From contig OY821520.1 of NCBI GenBank assembly GCA_963682025.1, positions 131,725,437 through 131,789,436 on the forward strand: a stretch of DNA of 64,000 nucleotides. Reading direction: 5' to 3'. The translations under genes were made by a program, and so were the position numbers. Origin of the DNA: Cordilura impudica (Eukaryota; Arthropoda; Insecta; Diptera; Scathophagidae). The notes beneath the pieces were generated by a model. It searched no databases. It worked only from the letters and a program-made list of their open reading frames with translations, and was not told the origin of the DNA. Shown piece by piece: positions 33,566 to 42,743 of the stretch (positions within the stretch are counted from its first letter, which is position 1; every line of letters starts with the position of its first letter).

Positions 33566-34500
33566 CATAATTATTCATTCAAGGACATTTTTTTTGTCTG
33601 CGAGATCTAAGAAAAACATGAAAATTTAATGGACTACTATTATGTGGATATTCATTTTTCATATAATTATTAAATAAATAATTTTTTTTTCAACTGCACA
33701 AAAATTCCAAGAACATTTTAAACAAAGAACATTGATAAACATAAAACCCTGCATTGTACTGTGACAGCACAAATATTGTCTGTGTCACTAAAAATAAATA
33801 AATATGATTGTAGTTGTATAAATACAGAAAAATGGAGTCGAAACAACGCAAAAAAAAATATATGGGAAAATAAAATTTAATACCAAGAATTACACTTAAT
33901 TGACTTTAATCTTTTTGCCACTATATAAAATTAATTTGCACTATTTTCAATACACAACAAATTCCTAGAAATAATACAACAGAAACAGAACATCAAGAAT
34001 GGTTTGCAATTTTAAGCAGATGTACTGGGATTTGGGATATTTATTGAATATTTTCATTAGAAGCAGAACAGACACAAAATGTTTCTGAATCAGCATAAGT
34101 TCGATGTGTGATAAAGTTAATCTGCTATTGAAAAAACTGTTTGGTATTTAAATTTATTCTAATATATTTTGTTTTTGCTAAAATATTGAAAATAATCTAT
34201 GTATAACAGCCTGAGAGTACGGGTAAATAAAACATATCGATAAGTGGTTTACTAACAACCTAATATTTGTAAAAATTGAATTTATTTTCTATAAAAAAGT
34301 CTTCCATATGAAAAAATCAAACTGCTCAGAAAAACTTTTTATTATCTAATAATAAAGCTAAAATATGTATACTTTATTATTATAAAAGCATTTTACATTT
34401 TTTTTTTAATTTTGCACCAAAACATACTGTAAAAAAATACGGAGTCTTTTGACGAATTATAGCAACTTGTTTTCTTTATGTCTTTAGCTTATTCAAAGTA
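33566..34500. other. No recognisable feature
   Basis: AT-rich non-coding sequence without motifs that I can support. Confidence 0.4.
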
Positions 34501-34501
34501 A

Positions 34502-34570
34502 CTAGCAGAGCCCAGCCCTCGAAATTCGGGGGCTTATCAATTTAAACAAATTCACAATTCAACATAAATT
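34502..34570 (-). mobile_element. Helitron family 2, 3' terminal fragment (minus strand)
   Basis: On the minus strand it ends with the hairpin CCGAATTTCGAGGGCTGGG and CTCTGCTAG before a T. This matches the end of the copy at 37121 (CTCGAATTTCGAGGGCTGG then AATCTGCTAG). Only the terminal part is recognisable. Confidence 0.65.
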
Positions 34571-34649
34571 TAATAGACAGCTTAAATGCATTTTTCTCCA
34601 AAAAATGTTCCAGACAGTACAAATCCATAAATATGGTGATCAAAACTGA

Positions 34650-34790
34650 TTAAAAAAAAAAATTCGAACTAACATAAACAAACGCCGCGATAAGGGTCTC
34701 TAATTTAGCCTCTATTTTCACCCCTCACTCTCAGAATCGAGCTAACTTTTGCTAACCTGAATTTGTTCCACAGTGTAACGGAAGTTTTTT
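34650..34790 (-). repeat. Relic of the inverted arm seen at 3480 and 12150
   Basis: It contains AACATAAACAAACGCCGCGA and CACCCCTCACTCTCAGAATC, as at 12090-12170, and extends to TTTGTTCCACAGTGTAACGG. It shares the outer bases with the right arm of the 3468-12197 element, which helps to define that family's terminus. Confidence 0.65.
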
Positions 34791-35318
34791 GTGTTTGTTT
34801 CGTGCTAATTCTAAATATCATGTCCGTATACACAAAACATCATCGATTGATGTCACTAGTGGACAAGTATTTGAAATGTTTAAGAAAATTTAATAATTGG
34901 CTCCCGAAAATACGACTAAAAAGTTCTATTGGTGTTTAAAATTTGTCGCGTCCGTAACCGCAAGCTTTGAATATTCGATGAAGTTATAGATGAAAGTTCA
35001 AAGAGCAAAAGAATTATATGGCGAATATGACGAAAATTGATAGTATTATAGGAAGAAGGAAGCTGAAAGAAAAAAAGAACTAAAAGACAACAATTGTTGC
35101 GACAAAACATAAAGATATGTAAAACTAAGCCAGTTGGTAGTTTGAAGTCAAAGCTTACAGCTATAACCAAACAATGCGGAAAGATTTGTAAAAGTTAGAG
35201 CGGCGCTTCCTTGAATAAAAAATAGCTATTCTCAAATATTTATGCAAGAAGTAAAGCTCTTGGGAGAAAAGATAAAATATTAATTAATGCAAAATTAGTT
35301 GAACAATTTTCATGGTTA
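34791..35318. other. Unassigned, possibly decayed coding sequence
   Basis: A short plus-strand frame (MSVYTKHHRLMSLVDKYLKC) is followed by stops. I do not recognise it. No other feature is supported. Confidence 0.25.
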
Positions 35319-35621
35319 TCTGTATATTAATACGTGAAGGTACATTTTTAGTCCCTTTTATAAGCAATATGCGAGCACGGAGGAGTGTGAAAATTGCCAT
35401 AGTTATAGTTCATACGGAGGAGAAGCTGAGAATGACAAAATTTGTGTTTAATCTGTCTTAAAAATATATTAAATTAAATAAAATAAAATATATATAATAA
35501 TTCGTTACACCCTGTTAATGCGAATAATTTAAATAATATATCACACATTCTGTGTTGAATTGTGAATTGCTAAAATTGATTAACATACCTTTAGGCTCAT
35601 TTAAATATTAAAATTTTTTTT

Positions 35622-36835
35622 ATATACACTTGTGGGGATCATCGCTATGGCATGCTGGTTACCAGAGAAGCGCACTGGCCTGGAGTGATTTTGTGCCACT
35701 CCTCTTGGATAACTTTCCATAACATGTCCTTATTTGCCGGTTTTCTTGCTGCAATGACTCATTATATTGAGCCCCACAAGTTCTCGATAGGGTTTCGGTC
35801 GGGACTCTGCGGTGGCCATTTCAGAAGCTTGATGGACTGTGTTGCCAACCACGACTTAACTACCTTCGAACAATGCTTCGGATCATTGTCGTGTTGGAAA
35901 ATCCACGCAAGCGGCAAATTGTCAGCATATTCGGTGGCCAAATTTTCCTTTAATATATTCTTATACATTTCCCCATTCATTATACCGTCAATCTTGACTA
36001 TAGGACCCACACCGAATGCGGTAAAGCAACCCGACATCATTACTGATGAGCCACTGTGTTTCACAGTTTTGTTTTTGGTGTATTTTGGATCCAATTCCTT
36101 AAGTGGAGGATATTGCACATATGGTCTACCATCATTTCCAAAAACGTTAAACTTGGATTCGTCGCTCCAAACAATTAAATTCCAAAAATTTTGGCCTTTA
36201 GCAAGATGGTCAGTCGCAAATGGGAGCCGCTTCTTAGTGTTCTTCAAGGAAACCAACGGTTTCTTCCTGGCCATTCGTCCATGCAAATTGTTTTCTTGCA
36301 AACGTCATCTTATGTTCTGCAACGAAACTTTACGCCATAATCCGTTTCCATTTGAGCTCTGATTTGCGACGAAGTTAAAAAAGGATCAGTTTTACTCAGG
36401 TTTGCAATGCATCTGTCATCATTTAAAGTCTTGTTTCTCGGTTTTTGGCGCAGAATATTTTCAAAAGTTTCATATTTTTTGTAATGCGTAATGGCATTTG
36501 TAATTTTACCTCGAGTAAAGTTCTAAATCTCCACTACTTTTGCAATATTATTGTATCTTTGGAAACAATCCCATATTATTTTCTCTTCAGCCGAATTTGA
36601 ACTTTTTTGCTTACCCATAGCATTTCGGACGATGTTATTTGTTTTTAATTTAGTTGTTTTTAATTTATTTATTAATTAAACCGCAAAAAAAAATTTTCAA
36701 AACATTAATTTATGAATATTTAAATAAAATTCACTAAATTCCACTAAAAGAATTTGTTGAATATACAGAAGATATCTTCTATAATATTTATAGGCTAGGC
36801 GATTTCTTGTGACGATTTTGACCAACCGTATATTA
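35622..36835 (-). mobile_element. Tc1-like DNA transposon remnant
   Basis: The segment has no counterpart in the Helitron copy at 47996-48792. The right end on the minus strand reads TACGGTTGGTCAAAATCGTC, which has the look of a Tc1/Bari-type terminus. The left end does not mirror it, so that end may be truncated. It holds one transposase gene on the minus strand. Confidence 0.65.
35668..36622 (-). pseudogene. Tc1-family transposase (DD34E), broken
   Basis: The start MGKQKSS on the minus strand lies near 36620, followed by a helix-turn-helix-like N-terminal region with one or two frame breaks. The catalytic part is open at 36301-35762. It contains LIVWSDESKFNVFG (first D), WIFQHDNDPKHCSKVVK (second D) and WPPQSPDRNPIENLW (E). 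Counting from the first D of HDND to the E gives 34 intervening residues, the Tc1 spacing. The GRPYV and SSVMMSGCF motifs are also typical. A frameshift at about 36310 and a stop after LWGSI break it. The enzyme would cut and paste at TA sites. Confidence 0.85.
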
Positions 36836-37124
36836 TTTGAAAGGTATTTCTTTTTAGCCGATTTGCAGATTTACAGATTTTTAAAATTTTTCCATTATTT
36901 TGAGTAAATTCCATTTAAAGTTGCTACATACATAAAATTATACAATGCTATGTGTGTGTTTATTAAATTTGTTAATGTGTTTGCAATAAAAATGAGTTTG
37001 TTTTTTGTGATGATTTGTGAATTGGCTATAATTGAATAGCATACTTTTAGGGTCTTTATTTAATGAAAAAATAAAATTTCCTAGAATTTGCGCTCGAATT
37101 TCGAGGGCTGGAATCTGCTAGTAT

Positions 37125-37500
37125 GTATAAATGGATTTGTTAAGAAATAATTTTATAAGAGCCGAAAGATATGCTAATCAATTTTGGCAATTCACAATTC
37201 AACAAAGGGCATATGATATAAATAATACATATACGCAGACGATCAATTGTGAATTGGCTAAAATTGTTTAGCAGACCTTTAGACACTTATAAAATTATTT
37301 ATTATAAATATTTTATTTAACTTATTTTAATATATTTTTATCATATATTTTTTATAATATTTATCATTCGGCACTTCTCCTTCATATGATATATAACTAT
37401 GCCAAATTTCACACTCTTCTCTGCGCTCATTTTGCTTAAAAATCTTTTTAAAGATTTATGTGTGTAAGTACCATGCTAATTTCACTTACTGGCTAGTAAG
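37125..37500 (-). mobile_element. Helitron family 2 fragment, inverted
   Basis: On the minus strand it contains TTTGGCATAGTTATATATCA and later CAATTCACAATTGATCG and TTGTGAATTGCCAAAATTGA, which are internal motifs of family 2. It lies in opposite orientation directly after the end of the previous copy, making a head-to-head arrangement. It contains an internal palindromic pair (CAATTCACAATT and AATTGTGAATTG). Confidence 0.5.
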
Positions 37501-37867
37501 CTGTGTAAAGATTAACGTATTGATGCCAGCCAAACCTGGTTTATTCTTTGTATCAGTTTGCTGCAATGCGATGAATGAAAAGTGCATGGTTAATTAATGT
37601 GAGTGATGTTTAAGCGATATTCAATACGATCTAATTCCAATACAGTTACTCAGCAAAACTAATACGAAAATCAATTGGAAACAACGGAAAAAAGTAGACA
37701 ATCACATTACTTTGAACTACACCGATTTTGGTAACTTTAGGTCGTTGGAAACGTCTCCAAATCGCTTCTCCAAAACGCAAAAGATCATCAAATCGTCTTG
37801 CTGCAATATCAGATAACAAATCAAATCCAACTGAATCAATCATCCGCATGTTTCAGGAGCCGTCAAC

Positions 37868-37884
37868 AAATAATATAATTTGTA
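37868..37884. repeat. 17-bp target duplication, left copy
   Basis: AAATAATATAATTTGTA here is repeated exactly at 38192-38208, bracketing the hairpin insert. One further A could extend it to 18 bases. Confidence 0.9.
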
Positions 37885-37936
37885 AAATAAAATATTCGAG
37901 CTCGAGGCCTGGGTTTTTTAATTAAAATTCTTTATT

Positions 37937-37977
37937 CTCCAATATTTCGATATTCATCGAATATCATCTTCAGGGAG
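37937..37977 (-). ncRNA. Predicted type I hammerhead ribozyme, minus strand (left arm)
   Basis: This is the mirror of the plus-strand motif at 38059-38099. The minus strand has CTCC, CTGAAGA, hairpin GATATTC/GAATATC, GAA, ATAT, T and GGAG. As both arms are nearly identical, the same fold can form from either strand. Confidence 0.5.
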
Positions 37978-38058
37978 TATAGTATCAGTGCAATTTTTAA
38001 TGACGAGTAATGAACAGGTATATTTTTTAATTTTTTATTTTTATTAAAATCCACTATA

Positions 38059-38099
38059 CTCCCTGAAGATGATATTCGATGAATATCGAAATATTGGAG
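38059..38099 (+). ncRNA. Predicted type I hammerhead ribozyme, plus strand (right arm)
   Basis: Order on the plus strand: stem I strand CTCC (38059-38062), core CTGAAGA (38063-38069, fits CUGANGA), stem II GATATTC-GAT-GAATATC (38071-38087), GAA (38088-38090), stem III ATAT (38091-38094, self-complementary), H17 = T (38095) and stem I strand GGAG (38096-38099). Outside, TAT and ATA can extend stem I after one mismatch. One extra T at 38070 lies before stem II. Very short stem III is known for retroelement hammerheads, which may act as dimers. Activity is untested. Confidence 0.55.
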
Positions 38100-38191
38100 A
38101 ATAAAGAATTTTAATTAAAAAAACCCAGGCCTCGAGCTCGAATATTTTATTTTACAAATAAATTTGGAAAGGTCGAATAGAAAACAACTAT

Positions 38192-38208
38192 AAATAATAT
38201 AATTTGTA
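38192..38208. repeat. 17-bp target duplication, right copy
   Basis: Identical to 37868-37884. ORF1 coding sequence (NNIIC, then NPVSP) continues from here. Confidence 0.9.
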
Positions 38209-38639
38209 ATCCTGTGTCTCCGATTATTCCGATAATTCAACCTAATAGAATAATGCAAACTTTGAATCAGAATTCCACCGATCTTATTACTAATAATAAT
38301 AAAAATTTAAATACTCCAGATTCTGGTAGTTCAAATTTGTTATCAAGTTTAAACAAAGCTTCTACTTCATCTACAGCAACAAATAATCGAAAGAAAAAAC
38401 TATATTTGTAGCACGACTATCATCTGAAACATCGATCGAAGAAGTATCCATTTACATAATGTCAAAACTAGGGCATGAGTTATATGTATAAACCCACTTA
38501 TATACAAACGTATACAATACTATTGGAATACACTTATTATTATTACTTAGTGTTTATTAAGATCGTTGTTTTACTTTTGCTTAGTTTACGTATATTTTTT
38601 GTAGCAATACAAATACTACGTTGTTTCGTATTGTAACTA

Positions 38640-39020
38640 AGCGTAAAACAACTATCATGTTTAACCATGCACAATCATGTCTACTTTTTTACATACACAG
38701 TGTGTATGTAAGAGAAGTGAAATGATTCTGCATGCCCAGTTTTGTTATAATAAAAACCTGTTTTTGAACTGTTACTAAGTGAGAACATTAATTCTACTTT
38801 TATTTCTAAATCATTTCTCTTTCTGACATACGCAATGTTTATGTGCGAGAAGTGGAGTGATTCTACATGCCCAACTTTGTTCTACAAAAATCCTGTTTTA
38901 ATATAAAGTTTGGTTACTGGGTAAAAGCAATAATCTTTTATTTTCTTCTTGTTCCCAAGGGTAACTCATGATTCTGCATGCCCAGTTTTATATTATTGTT
39001 TTTTTTTTGTAAGAGTAAAT
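38640..39020 (+). repeat. Imperfect tandem repeat with ATGATTCTGCATGCCCAGTTT units
   Basis: GATTCTGCATGCCCAGTTTT occurs near 38722, a variant (GATTCTACATGCCCAACTTT) near 38859 and a third near 38971. A block with ACATACNCANTGTNTATGTNNGAGAAGTG precedes the first two. The spacing is about 110-140 bases. It lies between ORF1 and ORF2 of the family 1 element; its origin is unknown. Confidence 0.5.
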
Positions 39021-39300
39021 AGAAAGGCATGCACAATCATTACATTTTTATTATTTCACATTATTATAAGAAGTCTTGTAAATTAGATGAAGCCAGAGTT
39101 TGATTTCGGAAGCCAAGGCAAACGTTTTAAAAGTTTGTGACTTATTACTTATCCTTAAATCAAGGGCGGTATATTATATTAAAATATTAAATTTATAAAA
39201 TGTGTATAAAAAATATTAAATAAATAAAATAACTTTTAAAATTAATAATCATTAAATAAAAATTTAATGATAAAAAAAAAAACACAAAATTTTCGTGTAA

Positions 39301-39607
39301 TCTTATATATTAAAAAAATTTATGAATAAACTTTGCATTCAAGATTTTTTTCAATATTTTTCTTCTCTCAAACCTCTACAACTAGAGTTCTAATTAACGT
39401 AGACTGGTAACATAGGTCTAAGAACACTCAGTGGATCAAGCTCCTTCTTTTGAGCTATTAACTGCTTAAATTCATTGGGTTTGAGGAAAGCTATGCGTGG
39501 AGAATCAACTTTACTTTTACTGTACGTTAACTTCTCTTGGCAAATTTTGGTATTATATTATAAAAATTAATATAATATAATGCTGCGGAGCAGCAGGGGT
39601 CCACTAG
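39301..39607 (+). mobile_element. Non-autonomous Helitron, family 1, copy B
   Basis: It starts TCTTATATATT after an A and ends with GCTGCGGAGCAGC, then AGGGGTCCACTAG, before a T. It matches copy A (16993-17511) along its length, apart from having a single 36-bp repeat unit where copy A has four plus one. It is 307 bp. No target duplication is expected and none is seen. Confidence 0.82.
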
Positions 39608-39844
39608 TTTATTTAAAAATAAAAACCTACGACAAAATTCATGACCTTGAATTAAATATTTAAATTTAATTACGCTGAACAACGAAGCAAATCATATTTT
39701 AAAGTCATTGTTCCTACGATTTTTTCGATAAAATTATTGATCAATTGGTTTTGGCCTCCTAATTTTATAACCCGTGAATATATCTACAAAGTGAAGCCGA
39801 AAAATGATATTTCCCACTTATCCAAAATTATTGCTCCCGTTCCA

Positions 39845-39913
39845 AAAAACTAATTAATATTCCTGTCGATACTATTTCTGCTATTTATCAAAATGTTAGA
39901 GGCCTTAATACTA
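39845..39913 (+). pseudogene. Start of endonuclease domain of the family 1 ORF2
   Basis: The plus strand reads IPVDTISAIYQNVRGLNTN. The QNVRGL.T motif begins the APE-type endonuclease of Jockey-like ORF2. The coding sequence is cut by the MITE at 39914. Confidence 0.6.
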
Positions 39914-40319
39914 ATGCCGTTTTCTTTTCCGACAAAATATGTCACATTATATTTGCACTTTTTTCTAAAAGTGTATTTTTTATATATTCTAAATTAAGTA
40001 TAACCGAATTTTATACATCAATCGAAAGGTCTCAAAGTGCGGTATTCATAAAATGCAAAAAAAAAAAATATTATTATCTTCTTTAAAGTCATGGGGTGAA
40101 AATATTCCAAAAAGGTGAACAATGTGGAAATATTCTCACACTATGAACTGAAAGAAGTCAATGGCTACAATTTTTTCTGATTTACGAGCGCTCGACTTTG
40201 AGACCTTTCGATTGATGTATAAAATAAAATTGCTCTTAATTTAAAATATATAAAAAATACACTTTTCGCAAAAAGTGCAAATAAAGTGCGACATTTTTTG
40301 TCAGAAAAGAAAACGGCAT
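39914..40319. mobile_element. MITE with about 125-bp inverted ends, copy 1
   Basis: The left end ATGCCGTTTTCTTTTC and the right end GAAAAGAAAACGGCAT are inverted copies, and the complementarity runs for about 125 bases (to TCGAAAGGTCTCAAAGT and its inverse). The centre is about 160 bp. It is 406 bp. A second copy lies at 62954-63357. No protein. Candidate duplications are too short to be certain (TA or A). Confidence 0.8.
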
Positions 40320-42112
40320 GAGTTACCATTCGTTTATGCTAATAGTTTTGAATTCAGTCTGCAGTAAAGTTCGTATTAAAGGTAAAATATCTTGTTTTAA
40401 GAGAATAAACTATAATGCTTTTATTTCTGCTTTATCAGAAATTAATTGGACTAAAACGAAATATTCAAAAAGTATAAGGAACGTGGATCATCTTTAAATT
40501 ACATGAATTATTCTATATCAAGATCTGAATACAATTTGGCGAATCGTTCTGCATATAATAATTATGTGATAAAAATTAAAAATAACTTAAAAACGACCCA
40601 AAATCTTTTTAAAAATTCGTCAATTCTCAAAAGAAGATTGCTCGATTTCACAACTACAATGAAACTAAGCAATATAGAAAACTCTGATGGTATTTCAATA
40701 AGTGAAATGTTTGCAGACTTTTTTGCGTCAACATACTCTTAATCAGTTTTTAAATTTACTCTTGGATATCCATACTTGATTCCTGAATAAGAGATGATGA
40801 TTAGTATTCCATTTACACAAGAACAAGCCGTTTTGAATAATTTAATAAAACTGAATTAATTATATGCTCGTGGTCCTGATGGTATTCCAAATTGTGTTTT
40901 AAGACAATTTGCAAACCTCCTATATATTCCGTTAACGTCTCTTTTATAATAAATCACTTAAACTGTTATAATTTCCTGAGTATTGGAATAAATAATTTAT
41001 TGGTCAAATTATTCAAATCTGGCAATAAATCCGCACACAGAAAAAAAAAATCACCAACCGAATTGTTCGTAAACTTAACAACTGAATTTTCGATTGTATC
41101 AACAGAAATTTTTTAGCAACTAACAATTTTCTATTGTGATAAAATATTTAATGTTGAGACAACAGAATTGTAATTGCAAGCAGCTCAAAATTTGGTTTAT
41201 TAACTTCGTCGCAATTCGGTTGGCAACATATTTGGTAGCCACAACGAATCTGTTTTCTGTGTGCGATATCTCAAATTATAGAGCGATTGCCAAATTGAGC
41301 TCTATACCAAAATTATTTGAAAAACTTATAACTGATATATTGTCACCCCAAACATTTTCAATTCTTGCTCCTGAACAATATGGTTTCCATCAATTCTGCT
41401 CAATTGTTACAAATTTACTTAATTGGGAATGATGCTTTTGTAAATAGGCAAAAAACTGATGCTATATATACCGATTTTAGTAAAGCGTTTGACAGGGTAA
41501 ATCATGATCTGCTACTGCTTAAGCTAGATCGTATGGGTTTCAGTACTACGTTTTTAAAATGGATTAATTCCTTTTAACTGAATCGAAATCCATTAATGTT
41601 CTATCTGGTGTGCCTCAAGGAAGTCATTTCGCCCGCTTTTATTTACGTTATTTATTAATGGTCTTCCTTCAGCTATTTTATTTTCAAAATGTCTGATGTA
41701 TGCGGATGATGTTAAAATATTAAATTCATTTAAAATCTCGTTTACAGTTAGATATAAATAATTTCACAACATGGCGCAAAATAAACTTACTGTTTAAAAC
41801 TGTAAATATATAGCATCTAGAAGATCTTTTTCCATTAAAGCCTTGTCTATGATGAGCAATGAACAATTATAAATGATCCAAACATTTAATTATCTTGGTG
41901 TTTTATTGGATAAACGTCTGATGTTCTAAAACATATCTCAATAACTATTAACAAGGCGTTGGGAGAAATAGTTTTCTGATCCATACACAATAAAACAACT
42001 TTTCACTACACTAGTAAGACGTGTACTAGAATATGGAATCCTTTCCGCACTGTACACTCTAACTTAATTGAAACCATTCGAAAACAATTCTTAATATTTT
42101 GCCTTCGCGGCC
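40320..42112 (+). pseudogene. Family 1 ORF2: linker and reverse transcriptase, broken
   Basis: Plus-strand motifs in order are SISRSEYNLANRSAYNN (40510), MFADFFAS (40710), ARGPDGIPNCVLRQF-like text (40864), then, after the MITE at 41034-41263, DISNYRAIAKLSSIPKLFEK and SILAPEQYGFHQ. TDFSKAFDRVNHDLLLLK (41473) follows, then LSGVPQGS- and LMYADDVKIL-like text near 41600-41725. The end reads FCLRG at 42100, where the Transib is inserted. The YADD box is intact, but frames change many times. Confidence 0.75.
41034..41263. mobile_element. MITE with CACACAGAAAA ends and CG duplication
   Basis: The insert begins CACACAGAAAA and ends TTTTCTGTGTG. Removing 230 bp and one CG restores the RT coding phrase KSDISNY (AAATCCGATATC), so the insertion and a 2-bp CG duplication (41032-41033 and 41264-41265) are supported by the host gene. 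No coding capacity. Confidence 0.8.
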
Positions 42113-42743
42113 CACAGTGGACCATATTTTGAGAAGGCGGCCAAAAATAATTTTTTTTTGTTACCGATTTTAAAGTTATGTTATTCATTTGAAAGTAAAT
42201 ACTAGTAAACCTCGGGAGCCGAAAAATTGCGACTCTATCTCAACTATATCACAGCGAACAGGGTCTTCGAAAATGGGCTTTCTCAGTATTTTGCTAAAAT
42301 TAAAAATTTCTTTGTAAATTTTTATTTTTGAATGACTGTAACTTTTTTGATTTAAAAGATTTTGAAGTGAAATACATTTTGTATAATTTTGTGGCTTCCA
42401 TACTATTAATGTTAAAAATGTAAAATCACTGAGTTAATTGTTACATGTACATTTACATAGGTATCTTTCAAAAACATTAATAGTCTGAATTAGAGTTATA
42501 TAGTTTAAATACCTGACAAAATGGGAAACAATTTAAATAACAGGTAAATGGTAAAAAAAACTATTGCGACATAACGCTTTAAGATATGAGCAGGTATGCT
42601 TCACCTTTTAAAAGGGGTTAGGTTGTGGGTTTTTTATGCTTCTAAAAGTGATAATAAAAGATAAAAATTTTTATTTTACATAATTGCAAGAAATAGTATT
42701 TATAATAATGATTCCACAATTATTATTCATTACAATTTGTGCA

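Larger units (their letters stand above)
35319..37121 (+). mobile_element. Helitron family 2, copy with an inserted Tc1-like transposon
   Basis: It starts TCTGTATATTAATACGTGAA after an A at 35319. It ends with the hairpin CTCGAATTTCGAG, then GGCTGGAATCTGCTAG, before a T at 37122. Internal motifs (GCACGGAGGAGTGTGAAAAT; TTGAATTGTGAATTGC; TTGATTAACATACC) are shared with 47996-48792. A Tc1-like element occupies about 35620-36835. No Helitron protein is encoded. Confidence 0.75.
37885..38191. mobile_element. Hairpin (fold-back) retroelement with hammerhead motifs
   Basis: The insert is about 307 bp with two inverted arms of about 100 bp (37885-37983 and 38053-38153), identical apart from one T/A-run length difference. 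A 69-nt loop separates them, and a short unique tail follows (to 38191). It is bounded by 17-bp duplications inside the ORF1 coding sequence. Each arm carries CTGAAGA, a 7-bp hairpin and GAAA in hammerhead order. Long duplications, inverted long repeats and hammerhead motifs together resemble Penelope-like elements. There is no RT gene, so it would be non-autonomous. Confidence 0.7.
37728..38490 (+). pseudogene. ORF1 (gag-like) of the family 1 element, interrupted
   Basis: The upstream part reads MVTLGRWKRLQIASPKRK and ends at MFQEPSTNNIIC. After the inserted hairpin element the frame resumes with NNIICNPVSPIIPIIQ and an N/S/T-rich linker (NKASTSSTATNNRKKK). It then shifts frame into IFVARLSSETSIEEVSIYIM, which resembles the RNA-binding part of Jockey-type ORF1. 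The repeated NNIIC codons are the target duplication. Role inferred from the family: nucleic-acid chaperone. Confidence 0.55.
37640..42112 (+). mobile_element. Jockey-like non-LTR retrotransposon (family 1), plus strand, riddled with insertions
   Basis: ORF1 pieces (37728-38490), the endonuclease start (39845-39913) and RT pieces (40321-42112) are in the order of a two-ORF element. It is interrupted by a hairpin retroelement (37885-38191), a Helitron (39301-39607), a MITE (39914-40319), a second MITE (41034-41263) and finally by Transib copy 2 at 42113. Most of the endonuclease is missing. Confidence 0.7.
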
